The notes beneath the pieces are model-generated. The model ran no database searches, was not told where the DNA came from, and saw only the letters and a list, made by a program, of their open reading frames with translations. Position numbers and translations under genes: made by a program. Positions 9,125-17,866 of a stretch of DNA of 64,000 nt are shown one piece after another. The DNA is taken from positions 14,080 through 78,079 of the forward strand of contig DIWI01000059.1 of assembly GCA_002428415.1 (NCBI GenBank), in the 5' to 3' direction. This DNA comes from Clostridiaceae bacterium UBA6110. Lineage in GTDB: Bacteria; Bacillota; Clostridia; Clostridiales; Clostridiaceae. Positions within the stretch are counted from its first letter, which is position 1. Each line of letters starts with the position of its first letter.

Positions 9125-11578
9125 ATGATTAGTAATAGTTTTGAAGTAACAGACGGACGTTTCCATTTATTAGATAAGGACATATATGTCATTCATGGTT
9201 GGTTTGCCGAAAATAATCCTGAAATGAACAATATCGAAGTATATCTAGATAGTACAAAATTGATTTTCGAGTGCGAGAAATATAAAGGATTTGATGTAAG
9301 GCAGCGCCATCTGGTATACCAGAAAAATATTAGTGAGGAATATTTTTTATATATAAGGCTTCCGGAGAACCTTGAGAGTCATAAAAGACTCGTTATCTAT
9401 ACAGTCAACGGAAGTGAAAGGCATCAGTCGTTCGAAGTGTCAACAAGAAAGATAATCGACCTGAGGGGCGAGATAAATTACTGTATTGACAGCATCACTG
9501 CAAGTGATGGCAAGTTCACGGTTAAAGGCTGGGTTGCAGATGTTGACTCTGCTGATTTCACCATAGTTGACTCGTCTGGTAAAGAACTTGACCTTGATAT
9601 CACTCTATACAAGAGAAGAGACGTAATCGCAGCGTATAAGGAGACATCCATCCACAAAGAATGTGGTTTCATCATTGACTTCGGGAATGCATCAAAACCC
9701 GATATATCTCTTATTCTGAATGCCGGCAGCAAGAAGGCAAGATATGCTTTCAATCTCGACAAGGTCAGAAAAGGCATGTATGAGAAGAAAGACAACCAGA
9801 TACTAAAGGGTATAAAGTATCTTAAGAGACACGGTCTGAAGTGGACATTGAAAAAGACTCTTAACGTCCTGCAGGGGAACAGGTTCATAGGGGTTGACTA
9901 TGAGAACTGGTTGAAGAAACATCTCCCGGATTCTGCAGCCCTGGAGATGCAGAGGAATACCACATTCGATAACATGCCCAAATTCAGCATTGCCGTGCCG
10001 TTGTACAAGACTCCGAAGGACTTTCTTATAGAATTGATCGAATCGGTTATTGACCAGTCATATAGCAACTGGGAACTCTGCATGTGTGATGGTAGCGGTT
10101 CAGATTCTGGACTAGAGGAGTTGCTAAGGGATTATTCGAGAAAGGATGACAGAATCAAATATGTTGTCTCTCAAAAGCAGCTTGGAATCTCAGACAACAC
10201 AAATATGGCCCTGACAATCGCCACAGGAGACTTTGTAGTTCTGGTCGACCATGATGACCTTCTAACTGAAGATGCCCTTTATGAGTGCGCTAGGGCCATC
10301 AATGAAGACGGTGAAGTTGATGTGATCTATTCGGATGAGGACAAGATTTCGATGGATGGGAAGACCTACTTTGCACCTCACTTCAAGCCTGATTTCAATA
10401 TCGACCTTCTGAGAAGCATGAATTACATAACGCACCTGTTCGTTGCCAGAAAATCAATTATGGAAGACGTAGGTCTATTCAGGAACGAGTATGATGGCTC
10501 ACAGGATTATGACATCATATTAAGGTGCGTCGAGGTGGCGAAAAAGGTTAAACATATCCCGAGGATACTCTATCATTGGAGATCTCACAAGGACTCTGTC
10601 GCCGAAAATCCTGAAAGTAAGCTTTATGCGTATGAATCAGCAAGAACTGCGATCATGGACCATTACAGGAGGACAGGAGTCAATGCTTCAGTTGAATATG
10701 GTCAGTCATATGGCCTGTACAAGACATTCTATGCTTTACCGGACCAGAAACTTGTATCTGTCATAATACCAACAAAGGACCGGATCAAAGACATCAAGAG
10801 GTGCATAGGTTCAATTGAGTGGAAGAGCATTTACGACAACTATGAAATCATCATCGCAGACAACGGCAGCAAGGATGAGAAGACCTTTATGTTCTACAGG
10901 GAGTTACAGGAGAAGTTCCCAAAGGTCAAGGTAGTAAGCTACGATGGGAAACCAAACAGATCCAGTCTGCTTAACTTCGGAGCATCACATGCAAAGGGCG
11001 AATATCTATTGTTCATGAATGATGATATTTCTATTATTACTGATGAGTTCTTCGAGGAAATGCTTGGTTACGCAATGAGAAATGATGTGGGAGCTGTTGG
11101 AGCCAAGCTCTACTATGAAGATGACATTGTCAACCACGCAGGTGTTATTTTAGGAATAGATGGCTTGGTCGGAAACGCATTCATAGGACAATCAAGATAT
11201 GACCTTGGATATTTTGCCAGGGCTATCGTACCTGCAAACTACAGCGCTGTTTCAGGGGCATGTTTCATGACAAGCCGGGAACTATTCGAAAGTGCTGGCG
11301 GATTTTCTCAGGTAAGCCCCAATATGCTTTATGACATTGACTATTGCCTGAGACTCAGCAGCCTTGGTAAACTGGTGGTTTTCAATCCGTTTGCAGAGGC
11401 ATATACATACAATACCAAGTCAAGGGACATTGTCCATGTTAGTGAAAGAAACGAAGCATATCTTGAAGAAATAAAGAATTTCAAAGACAGATGGCATGGG
11501 ATATTGGAATCCGGTGACCCATACTATAATAGTAACCTGACATTGGACAAGCATGATTTTTCTTTGAAGAGGATTTGA
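9125..11578 (+). CDS. Large bifunctional-looking glycosyltransferase with duplicated N-terminal beta modules and two family 2 domains
   Basis: Second and longest paralogue, 817 residues. Residues 1-200 contain two similar beta-rich modules, each with a G-W-[FV]-A turn (HGWFAENN near 30, KGWVADVD near 136) followed by a [KR]-x-[FRD]-D-V segment. A basic linker YLKRHGLKWTLKK leads to GT-A domain 1, with DHDD at 375-378 and YSDEDK, then GT-A domain 2 entered by SVIIPTKDR with MNDD around 631-634. Both active sites look complete, so it may add two successive sugars. Start ATG follows TTAGGAGCAAATA. Family known for processive or two-site transfer in rhamnan and teichoic-like polymers; the sugars are not predictable. 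Confidence 0.87.
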   Translation: MISNSFEVTDGRFHLLDKDIYVIHGWFAENNPEMNNIEVYLDSTKLIFECEKYKGFDVRQRHLVYQKNISEEYFLYIRLPENLESHKRLVIYTVNGSERHQSFEVSTRKIIDLRGEINYCIDSITASDGKFTVKGWVADVDSADFTIVDSSGKELDLDITLYKRRDVIAAYKETSIHKECGFIIDFGNASKPDISLILNAGSKKARYAFNLDKVRKGMYEKKDNQILKGIKYLKRHGLKWTLKKTLNVLQGNRFIGVDYENWLKKHLPDSAALEMQRNTTFDNMPKFSIAVPLYKTPKDFLIELIESVIDQSYSNWELCMCDGSGSDSGLEELLRDYSRKDDRIKYVVSQKQLGISDNTNMALTIATGDFVVLVDHDDLLTEDALYECARAINEDGEVDVIYSDEDKISMDGKTYFAPHFKPDFNIDLLRSMNYITHLFVARKSIMEDVGLFRNEYDGSQDYDIILRCVEVAKKVKHIPRILYHWRSHKDSVAENPESKLYAYESARTAIMDHYRRTGVNASVEYGQSYGLYKTFYALPDQKLVSVIIPTKDRIKDIKRCIGSIEWKSIYDNYEIIIADNGSKDEKTFMFYRELQEKFPKVKVVSYDGKPNRSSLLNFGASHAKGEYLLFMNDDISIITDEFFEEMLGYAMRNDVGAVGAKLYYEDDIVNHAGVILGIDGLVGNAFIGQSRYDLGYFARAIVPANYSAVSGACFMTSRELFESAGGFSQVSPNMLYDIDYCLRLSSLGKLVVFNPFAEAYTYNTKSRDIVHVSERNEAYLEEIKNFKDRWHGILESGDPYYNSNLTLDKHDFSLKRI

Positions 11579-11582
11579 TGCA

Positions 11583-13277
11583 ATGAAGGAAGCTTTTTTT
11601 AAGGCTGCCCGCTTTTACAGAAGACATGGGCTGAAGAGGTTTTTGGTTCATCTGTACAGGACACTATTCAATGTTGAAATTGATTATGAGAAATGGCTGA
11701 AGAATATTACCCCGGGGAAGAGCCAGTTTGAAGCTCAGCGGAGAGAACTCTTTGCGAGGAATATTCTCTTCAGCATTGTATGTGAGACATTCACCTTTAC
11801 AAGAGAGCAGCTTGAAGCTCTTGAAGGCCAGACTTACATGAACTGGGAGATAATCAAAGAGTCCAGTCAGGATTGCCTGAATAGAAATACGGGTACAATC
11901 AGCAGTGAGATAGCAACAGCGCTGAATGATGTGGTCAGTCAGACAAAAGGTGAATATGTTATCTTTCTCAGGAGGGGCAGCATCCCTTCACCTGATGCAC
12001 TATATGAGTTTGCAAGGGTAATAGAGACTTCTGGTAATGTTGGAGTAATATATTCCGACGAGGATGCAATTGAGGAGAATGGGCGACACTGCAGTCCAAA
12101 GCTCAAGCCTGACTTCAATCTTGATATGCTTAGGTCAACTGATTATATTTCAAGCATGTTCGCAGTAAGCAGAGAATCATTCAATAATGCAGGGGGATTC
12201 AGTCAAGGAGCGGGTGAAGCGGTCTTTTATGAATTGCTTCTGAAGTTGTACGAGGGAAATCCAGTAATATTCCACGTGCCGAAAATCCTTAACCATGATT
12301 CAAGTATACGGAGTGATGATGATCGCAGCTTGGCATTAAATGACCATGTTGAAGTCCTCAAGCATCACTATGCGAGGACTGGAATCGCTGCAACTGTAAA
12401 TATTGAGAAATGCGGAATGCTCAGAACAAGGTATGAAATACATGGGTCACCGCTTGTTTCAATCATCATACCAAACAAGGACCATGTTGAAGACCTTTCA
12501 AAATGCCTGGATTCGATTTTCGAAAAATCAGCTTATAGGAACTTCGAGGTTTTAATTATTGAGAACAACAGCTCATTGGGGAGCACGTTCGAGTACTACG
12601 ATGAGGTAGTGGAAAAGCATGAAAATGTCCGGGTTATCGAATGGGTAGGTGAGTTCAACTACTCAGCAATAAATAATTTTGGGGCAAAGCATGCAAAGGG
12701 CGATTACCTTCTTCTGCTGAACAATGATACTGAGCTTCTTGATGGTGACTCCATAACTGAACTCCTCAGGCACTCAATGAGGCCGGAGATAGGAGTTGTT
12801 GGAGCAAAGCTTTTGTATGGTGACGATACCGTTCAGCATGCTGGAGTAATAATCGGAATGGGCGGAATAGCGGGACATGTTTTCACAGGATTGCCTGATG
12901 ATGAGTGCGGGTACATGTGCAGAGCGGAATGTACCCAGAATTACAGTGCTGTAACTGCAGCCTGCATGATGACTAAAAAAAGTGTTTTTGATTCAGTGGG
13001 AGGATTTTCTGAAGACCTTAAGGTTGCCTTCAATGATATAGATTATTGTCTGAAGGTTAGGGAATCAGGAAAGCTTTTAGTATATTCGCCGTATGCCAGA
13101 CTTTACCATCATGAATCGAAATCCAGAGGCCAGGAAGATACAAAAGCAAAGGTCAGGCGATTCAATCAGGAAATATCTAGCTTCAGGAATAAGTGGCCTG
13201 ATATTCTTATAAATGGAGATCCTTGCTATAATTTGAACCTTACACTTGAAAAGTCCGACTTTTCCTTGAGGGAGTAG
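11583..13277 (+). CDS. Two-domain family 2 glycosyltransferase, N-terminal domain degenerate
   Basis: Third paralogue, 564 residues, lacking the N-terminal beta modules. It keeps the basic leader FYRRHGLKRFL and linker DYEKWLK. The first GT-A domain is recognisable by IYSDEDA and KLKPDFNLDMLRSTDYI, but its metal-binding motif is replaced by FLRRGS (residues 128-133), its entry strand is ILFSIVCETF instead of a V-P-x-Y type strand, and a conserved downstream D-Y-D has become FYELLLK, so this domain should be inactive. The second domain is intact: SIIIPNKDH, LLLNNDTELL (NNDT at 380-383) and FNDIDYCLKV. It ends 30 bases before rfbD. Confidence 0.86.
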   Translation: MKEAFFKAARFYRRHGLKRFLVHLYRTLFNVEIDYEKWLKNITPGKSQFEAQRRELFARNILFSIVCETFTFTREQLEALEGQTYMNWEIIKESSQDCLNRNTGTISSEIATALNDVVSQTKGEYVIFLRRGSIPSPDALYEFARVIETSGNVGVIYSDEDAIEENGRHCSPKLKPDFNLDMLRSTDYISSMFAVSRESFNNAGGFSQGAGEAVFYELLLKLYEGNPVIFHVPKILNHDSSIRSDDDRSLALNDHVEVLKHHYARTGIAATVNIEKCGMLRTRYEIHGSPLVSIIIPNKDHVEDLSKCLDSIFEKSAYRNFEVLIIENNSSLGSTFEYYDEVVEKHENVRVIEWVGEFNYSAINNFGAKHAKGDYLLLLNNDTELLDGDSITELLRHSMRPEIGVVGAKLLYGDDTVQHAGVIIGMGGIAGHVFTGLPDDECGYMCRAECTQNYSAVTAACMMTKKSVFDSVGGFSEDLKVAFNDIDYCLKVRESGKLLVYSPYARLYHHESKSRGQEDTKAKVRRFNQEISSFRNKWPDILINGDPCYNLNLTLEKSDFSLRE

Positions 13278-13307
13278 TAGAAAACAGGTACCAGAAGGAG
13301 ACTGATT

Positions 13308-14198
13308 ATGAAGATATTGATTACAGGAGCAACTGGGCAGCTTGGGAGGCAACTTTCAAGGTGCATAGAAACCGGAGAAAATGAGCTGGGGGAGATTAGC
13401 AAAAGTATTAAGTCTGCAGAGGTTATGGCACTTGGCAGCAGCGGGCTTGATATATCTAAGATAGATGATGTCCTTGAACTTTTTGAAAAATTCAAACCTG
13501 ATATTGCAATAAACTCTTCAGCATATACAAACGTGGACGCATGCGAGTCGAATATTGACCAGGCGTTCCTTGTTAACGCCATTGGAGCCAGAAATATGGC
13601 AATTGCTGCTGAAAGGACAGGGTCGAAGCTTATCCACGTATCAACTGACTATGTATTTTCAGGAGAAGGAAATGTGCCTTTTAGAGAGTATGACCTGACA
13701 GACCCAAAGAGCATTTATGGGAAAACAAAAAATCAGGGTGAGGAATTTGTCAGGCAGTTTTGTAAGAAGCATTTCATTGTAAGGACCTCATGGCTTTATG
13801 GATTGTATGGTGGGAATTTCGTCAAGACGATCATAAAGGCTGGAAAGGAAAGAGGAGCTCTCAAGGTAGTCGACGACCAGAGGGGTAATCCAACTAATGT
13901 TGAGGACCTCATATATCATATCCTCAAGCTAATCGAGACAGAGGAGTATGGAACATATCACTGTACCGGTAATGGGGAATGCAGCTGGTATGACTTTGCA
14001 AAATTAATTGTGGAATTCGCTGGGATCAATGCTACCGTTGATCCGGTTACAACCGATGAGTTTCCACGTCCGGCAAAGAGACCATCATATTCATCGCTTG
14101 ACAACATGTGTCTCAGGATAACCGTTGGCGATGAGATGAGAGTGTGGCAGGAGGCCCTAAGGAGCTTCATTTCAAGTATAGATGTTGCAAATATTTAA
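13308..14198 (+). CDS. rfbD: dTDP-4-dehydrorhamnose reductase (RmlD)
   Basis: Last step of dTDP-L-rhamnose synthesis, NAD(P)H-dependent reduction of the 4-keto sugar. The 296-residue SDR protein has the nucleotide motif TGATGQLG at residues 6-13, INSSAYTNVDACE near 67-79, HVSTDYVFSG near 107, and the catalytic Tyr-x-x-x-Lys in SIYGKTKNQGE. Good AGAAGGAGA ribosome site. Its last bases overlap an upstream in-frame extension of rfbA, but rfbA translation most likely begins at 14221. Confidence 0.96.
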   Translation: MKILITGATGQLGRQLSRCIETGENELGEISKSIKSAEVMALGSSGLDISKIDDVLELFEKFKPDIAINSSAYTNVDACESNIDQAFLVNAIGARNMAIAAERTGSKLIHVSTDYVFSGEGNVPFREYDLTDPKSIYGKTKNQGEEFVRQFCKKHFIVRTSWLYGLYGGNFVKTIIKAGKERGALKVVDDQRGNPTNVEDLIYHILKLIETEEYGTYHCTGNGECSWYDFAKLIVEFAGINATVDPVTTDEFPRPAKRPSYSSLDNMCLRITVGDEMRVWQEALRSFISSIDVANI

Positions 14199-14220
14199 TA
14201 ATGGAGAAAAGGAGACAATC

Positions 14221-15093
14221 ATGAAAGGTATAATTCTAGCAGGCGGTTCAGGAACCAGACTATATCCAATAACGAAATCTGTTTCAAAGCAGATATTGCC
14301 AATTTATGACAAACCAATGATTTATTACCCTCTATCCGTCCTTATGCTTGCGGGTATAAGGGACATCCTGATAATTTCAACTCCAAGAGATATAGGGTCT
14401 TTCGAAGAGCTCTTGGGAAATGGTAACGACTATGGTCTTAATATTTCCTATGCAGTTCAGAAGGCTCCAAACGGACTCGCTGAGGCATTCATAATCGGTG
14501 AAGAGTTCATAGGCAGCGATAAGGTCGCTCTAGTGCTTGGAGACAACATATTCCATGGCTACGGATTCAGCGAGAGGCTTAGGGCTGCAGTTGAACGTGA
14601 TGAAGCAACCATATTCGGATATCATGTCAGTAATCCAACTGAGTTTGGTGTAGTGGAATTTGACGATGACATGAATGTAGTTTCAATTGAAGAGAAGCCT
14701 GAGAATCCGAAATCAAACTATGCAGTACCAGGTCTGTATTTCTACAGCAATGACGTAGTTGAGATTGCCAAGACTATAACTCCTTCGAAAAGAGGGGAGC
14801 TTGAGATCACTGCTGTCAATAATGAATACCTCAGAAGAGGTAAACTGAAGGTTGAACTTTTCGGCAGAGGTATGGCATGGCTTGATACAGGTACCCACAG
14901 GGGCCTGCTTGATGCGGCAAACTTTGTTGAAGCTGTCCAGACAAGACAGGGACTTTATGTTGCCTGCATCGAAGAAATTGCATTCAGGAAGAAGTTCATA
15001 TCAAGAGACAAGCTGCTGGAGCTTGCAAAACCTCTCCTTAAGACTGAATATGGCCAGTATCTGGTACATATTGCGGATGAGAAGAAAATATAG
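14221..15093 (+). CDS. rfbA: Glucose-1-phosphate thymidylyltransferase (RmlA)
   Basis: First step of the rhamnose pathway: condenses dTTP and glucose-1-phosphate. The 290-residue product starts MKGIILAGGSGTRLYP, the nucleotide-binding loop, followed by KQILPIYDKPMIYYPLSVLM, LVLGDNIFHG and EEKPENPKSNYAVPGLYFY, all diagnostic of RmlA. The open frame extends upstream to 14182, but AAGGAGACAATC just ahead of 14221 and the family N-terminus fix the start there. Separated from rfbBC by about 12 kb of exporter and transferase genes. Confidence 0.97.
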   Translation: MKGIILAGGSGTRLYPITKSVSKQILPIYDKPMIYYPLSVLMLAGIRDILIISTPRDIGSFEELLGNGNDYGLNISYAVQKAPNGLAEAFIIGEEFIGSDKVALVLGDNIFHGYGFSERLRAAVERDEATIFGYHVSNPTEFGVVEFDDDMNVVSIEEKPENPKSNYAVPGLYFYSNDVVEIAKTITPSKRGELEITAVNNEYLRRGKLKVELFGRGMAWLDTGTHRGLLDAANFVEAVQTRQGLYVACIEEIAFRKKFISRDKLLELAKPLLKTEYGQYLVHIADEKKI

Positions 15094-15135
15094 GATATTA
15101 CGAGAGGGTATCGAGATAACCTGGGAGGCAGCACC

Positions 15136-16281
15136 ATGAAGAAGCTGGCTTACATAGTCACTCAATCGGAGCTTGGCGGAGCTCAGAAGAATATTTTGCT
15201 GCTTTCAAGAGCCTTGAAGGAAAAATATGAGATTATTCTTTATACTGGTCCTGGTGGACTTTTGATCGATGAGGTAAAGGCCGCCGGAATTGAAGTGGTC
15301 GTTTGCGAGGATTTTTGCAGGGAAATCAACCTGATCAAGGACCTGAAGGCATTTAGATTTCTGGTAAAGGAATTCTCAGTTAGAAATTTTGATATTGTGC
15401 ACGGTCATAGTTCCAAAGCCGGATTCTTGTCAAGGATAGCAGCCAGCAGAGCAGGAGTACGTGTAAATGCATATACCGCACATGGCTTTGTATTCAATGA
15501 ACCGATGAGCAGGTTTAAGAAATGGCTATACATGTCTATAGAAAGCTATGCATCAAAACTCGGAACAGACCTGATAATGGTATCTGACCGAGATTTGAAA
15601 CTTGCGAATGAGCTTGGATTCGGTTCTATAGAAGCTAATGTGCATATTCCGAATGGTATAGACTTTCCGGAAAAAAACATTGTAACTGAAAGAAAAAAAG
15701 CTGCCAGAAGCAGCCTGAGACGTGAATATGGAATTGGTGATGATTCCATATTATTCGGTACAATTGCTAACTTCTATGAAACCAAAGGTCACAGATACCT
15801 TGTAGAGGCCTTCAATACACTTGTGGCTGAGTATAGGGACCTGGATTTAAGGCTGATGCTTATCGGCCAGGGCGAGCTTTTAGGTAGCATGAGAAATCTG
15901 GCAGCTGGCAATATCATTTTCACTGGATATCTGAAGGATGCCGAGGTCATGATTGATTCATTTGACTGCCTGGTTCTGCCATCAGTGAAGGAAGGGTTTC
16001 CGTTCGTAATACTTGAAGGCATCAAGCATATGGTACCCATAATCGCAACTGATGTTGGAGATGTGAAGTTGGTGCTTGAATCCGGTCTTAAGGAAGCCTC
16101 CATTATCATTGGTAAAGAAAGTTCAGATGAGATCCTTGCTGCAATGGAAGCCTTCATCGCTGACAGGGACTCAATGATGTCTAATGCGGAGGCTGCATAT
16201 GATATCATGAAGGATGTATATTCGCTGGATAGGATGGTCACGGAAACCGAGAAGGTATATGAAAGACGACTAAGCAAATAA
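15136..16281 (+). CDS. Family 4 glycosyltransferase
   Basis: GT-B fold retaining transferase of 381 residues. The N-terminal glycine-rich acceptor region reads QSELGGAQKNIL (residues 9-20); HGHSSKAGFLSRIAA is the second conserved loop; the donor-binding half has IPNGIDF, TIANFYETKGHRYLVEAF, and the C-terminal E-x7-E type motif in VKEGFPFVILEG. It resembles WcaA/EpsF-type enzymes of exopolysaccharide pathways. Last plus-strand gene of the polysaccharide operon, ending at a shared terminator. Ribosome site GGGAGG. Confidence 0.9.
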   Translation: MKKLAYIVTQSELGGAQKNILLLSRALKEKYEIILYTGPGGLLIDEVKAAGIEVVVCEDFCREINLIKDLKAFRFLVKEFSVRNFDIVHGHSSKAGFLSRIAASRAGVRVNAYTAHGFVFNEPMSRFKKWLYMSIESYASKLGTDLIMVSDRDLKLANELGFGSIEANVHIPNGIDFPEKNIVTERKKAARSSLRREYGIGDDSILFGTIANFYETKGHRYLVEAFNTLVAEYRDLDLRLMLIGQGELLGSMRNLAAGNIIFTGYLKDAEVMIDSFDCLVLPSVKEGFPFVILEGIKHMVPIIATDVGDVKLVLESGLKEASIIIGKESSDEILAAMEAFIADRDSMMSNAEAAYDIMKDVYSLDRMVTETEKVYERRLSK

Positions 16282-16330
16282 AATGAGGATGATACTCACG
16301 AAAGCATTATGTGTGTATCATCCTCATTTT
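16280..16330. terminator. Bidirectional terminator between convergent transcription units
   Basis: AAAATGAGGATGATAC (16280-16295) is the exact reverse complement of 16315-16330, a 16-bp stem with a 19-base loop. The A-run on the left and T-run on the right make it usable from both strands. It separates the family 4 transferase (plus) from the DUF2304 gene (minus). Confidence 0.88.
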
Positions 16331-16695
16331 TATGTAATTCTGGTATCATCCATTTTCTTTTGTGAAATATCTAGTTTCATCAGGCCGATTTCCTGGGTCA
16401 GTGTCTTGATGCGGTCCTGCCCCTGAGAAATTGCGATGCTTAAACTGAAGATTATATTCATCAGGAACAAAAAGAGCAAGGAAAAGAGGGCGTTAACCGG
16501 TGTTTCGATGCCCAGCAGTCCGGAAATAGCATAGACAGTCTGGGGAAATAATGACACGAATATAAATGCAATGCTTGTTATAATCCATGTGAATGCATAT
16601 TTGTAGTCCAGTGATTTGCTTCTTATCATTGAGAATATGAATACAAGGAACCCGAACGCACCCAGGAACAAAACTATGGACAGCTTGTCGCTCAT
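16330..16695 (-). CDS. DUF2304 family membrane protein
   Basis: Small protein of 121 residues starting MSDKLSIVLFLGAFG after GGAGGTGATTCC. Three hydrophobic segments (about 5-22, 35-54, 65-88) precede a charged C-terminal helix that may form a coiled coil (QDRIKTLTQEIGLMKLDI). DUF2304 proteins are commonly encoded next to Dpm-like glycosyltransferases, as here, and probably help that enzyme at the membrane; no activity is established. A 15-codon upstream extension exists but the strong ribosome site supports this start. Confidence 0.82.
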   Translation of the reverse strand: MSDKLSIVLFLGAFGFLVFIFSMIRSKSLDYKYAFTWIITSIAFIFVSLFPQTVYAISGLLGIETPVNALFSLLFLFLMNIIFSLSIAISQGQDRIKTLTQEIGLMKLDISQKKMDDTRIT

Positions 16696-16699
16696 GGAA

Positions 16700-17398
16700 T
16701 CACCTCCTGTCTCGGTGGAAAGCAGAAATAAGTATCGCAAGCGTCACCTTCACCATATAGTAGATGCTGTTGAAGCTTGAGATGGATGAGGTTCCACCTG
16801 CTCTTTCATTCATTATCACTGGAATTTCAGAAATCCTGTACTTCTTTTTTTTAAGCAGAACAAGGGTTTCGGGTTCTGGATAATCATGAGGATAGTATTC
16901 ATTAAAGCAATCGATGACATTCCTGTCACACGCCCTCAGTCCTGAAGTAGGATCAGTGACAGTGAATCCTGTAAGAGACCTTATAAGTGAAGTGAAGTAT
17001 CTTATTCCGATCCGTCTGGCAAAGGTTGACTGAAATCCGTCATTTTGAATGAATCTTGAACCGATGCAGAAGTTGTAGCCTTCCTCAAGACGCTCAAGCA
17101 TTGGCTCGATGTATTCTGGATTGTGCTGGCCATCACCGTCTATCTGGACAGCAAAGTCATAATCGTGTGCTTTTGCATACTTGTATCCTGTCTGTACAGC
17201 GCCTCCAATTCCAAGGTTCACCGGAAGGTCGACTACAGTGACTGAATTTCGATGGCAGACATCCAGTGTATCATCCGATGAACAATCGTTAATAACTAGT
17301 ATGTCATAGCTTTTTTTCAATGCCCTGATTTTAGTGAACAGACCTTCAAGATTTGTTCCCTCATTGTATGCAGGAACTATTACCAGTACCTTTTTCAT
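16700..17398 (-). CDS. Dpm1/GtrB-like family 2 glycosyltransferase
   Basis: Predicted to load a sugar onto polyprenyl phosphate, giving a lipid-phosphate-sugar donor. The 232-residue GT-A domain has VLVIVPAYNEGTNL at residues 4-17, VINDCSSDDT, VQIDGDGQHNPEYI with the DxD metal site, and the DPTSGLRACDR loop. There is no C-terminal membrane tail; the neighbouring DUF2304 protein may supply one, with only four bases between the genes. Context with an SMR-type protein and DUF2142 suggests a decoration pathway. Donor sugar unknown. Confidence 0.88.
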   Translation of the reverse strand: MKKVLVIVPAYNEGTNLEGLFTKIRALKKSYDILVINDCSSDDTLDVCHRNSVTVVDLPVNLGIGGAVQTGYKYAKAHDYDFAVQIDGDGQHNPEYIEPMLERLEEGYNFCIGSRFIQNDGFQSTFARRIGIRYFTSLIRSLTGFTVTDPTSGLRACDRNVIDCFNEYYPHDYPEPETLVLLKKKKYRISEIPVIMNERAGGTSSISSFNSIYYMVKVTLAILISAFHRDRR

Positions 17399-17426
17399 GT
17401 GTTACCCCACTATTGCAGATTACCGT

Positions 17427-17780
17427 TTATTTTGGGTTTCCCAGATTGATAAGAAGTATTCCAACGAGGATCACTATTACTCCAGCAGCTTTGTATGCTG
17501 TAAATTTCTCATTCAGGAAGACGACTGAACTTATCATAACGCAGATATAGCTTATTCCCTGAATCATCGAGAACAGATATGACAGCTCGCCTTCTTTAAG
17601 GATAGTTATCCAAAGCAGAAAACTTACTACATAAAAGCTCAAGCCAAGTATGATTGGTACAGAGAAACTGATGTTAACAATATTGTTGTTGATAGCAAGG
17701 CTGTTGCCATTTCCACCAAGCTTTATCAAAACGAGTCCGCCTACGCTGAAAAACAGATAGAATATAATCTTTAATATCAT
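17427..17780 (-). CDS. SMR/EamA-type four-helix membrane protein
   Basis: A 117-residue protein with four hydrophobic helices (about 3-20, 38-60, 65-88, 95-113), the small multidrug resistance fold. The segment ILKEGELSYLFSMIQGISYI followed by FLNEKFTAYKAAGVIVILVGILLI resembles ArnE/EmrE-like proteins. ArnE/ArnF flip undecaprenyl phosphate-aminoarabinose, and lying between a Dpm-like transferase and a DUF2142 protein, flipping a lipid-phosphate sugar is an attractive role here. A drug exporter is the alternative. Confidence 0.78.
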   Translation of the reverse strand: MILKIIFYLFFSVGGLVLIKLGGNGNSLAINNNIVNISFSVPIILGLSFYVVSFLLWITILKEGELSYLFSMIQGISYICVMISSVVFLNEKFTAYKAAGVIVILVGILLINLGNPK

Positions 17781-17866
17781 TGTGAATCCTCCAAGCTGAT
17801 TATTTCACAGAAAATGGAATTGTTTCTTAAGTTTTGTTCAATAAAATGTTTTATTTGCATTATTTC

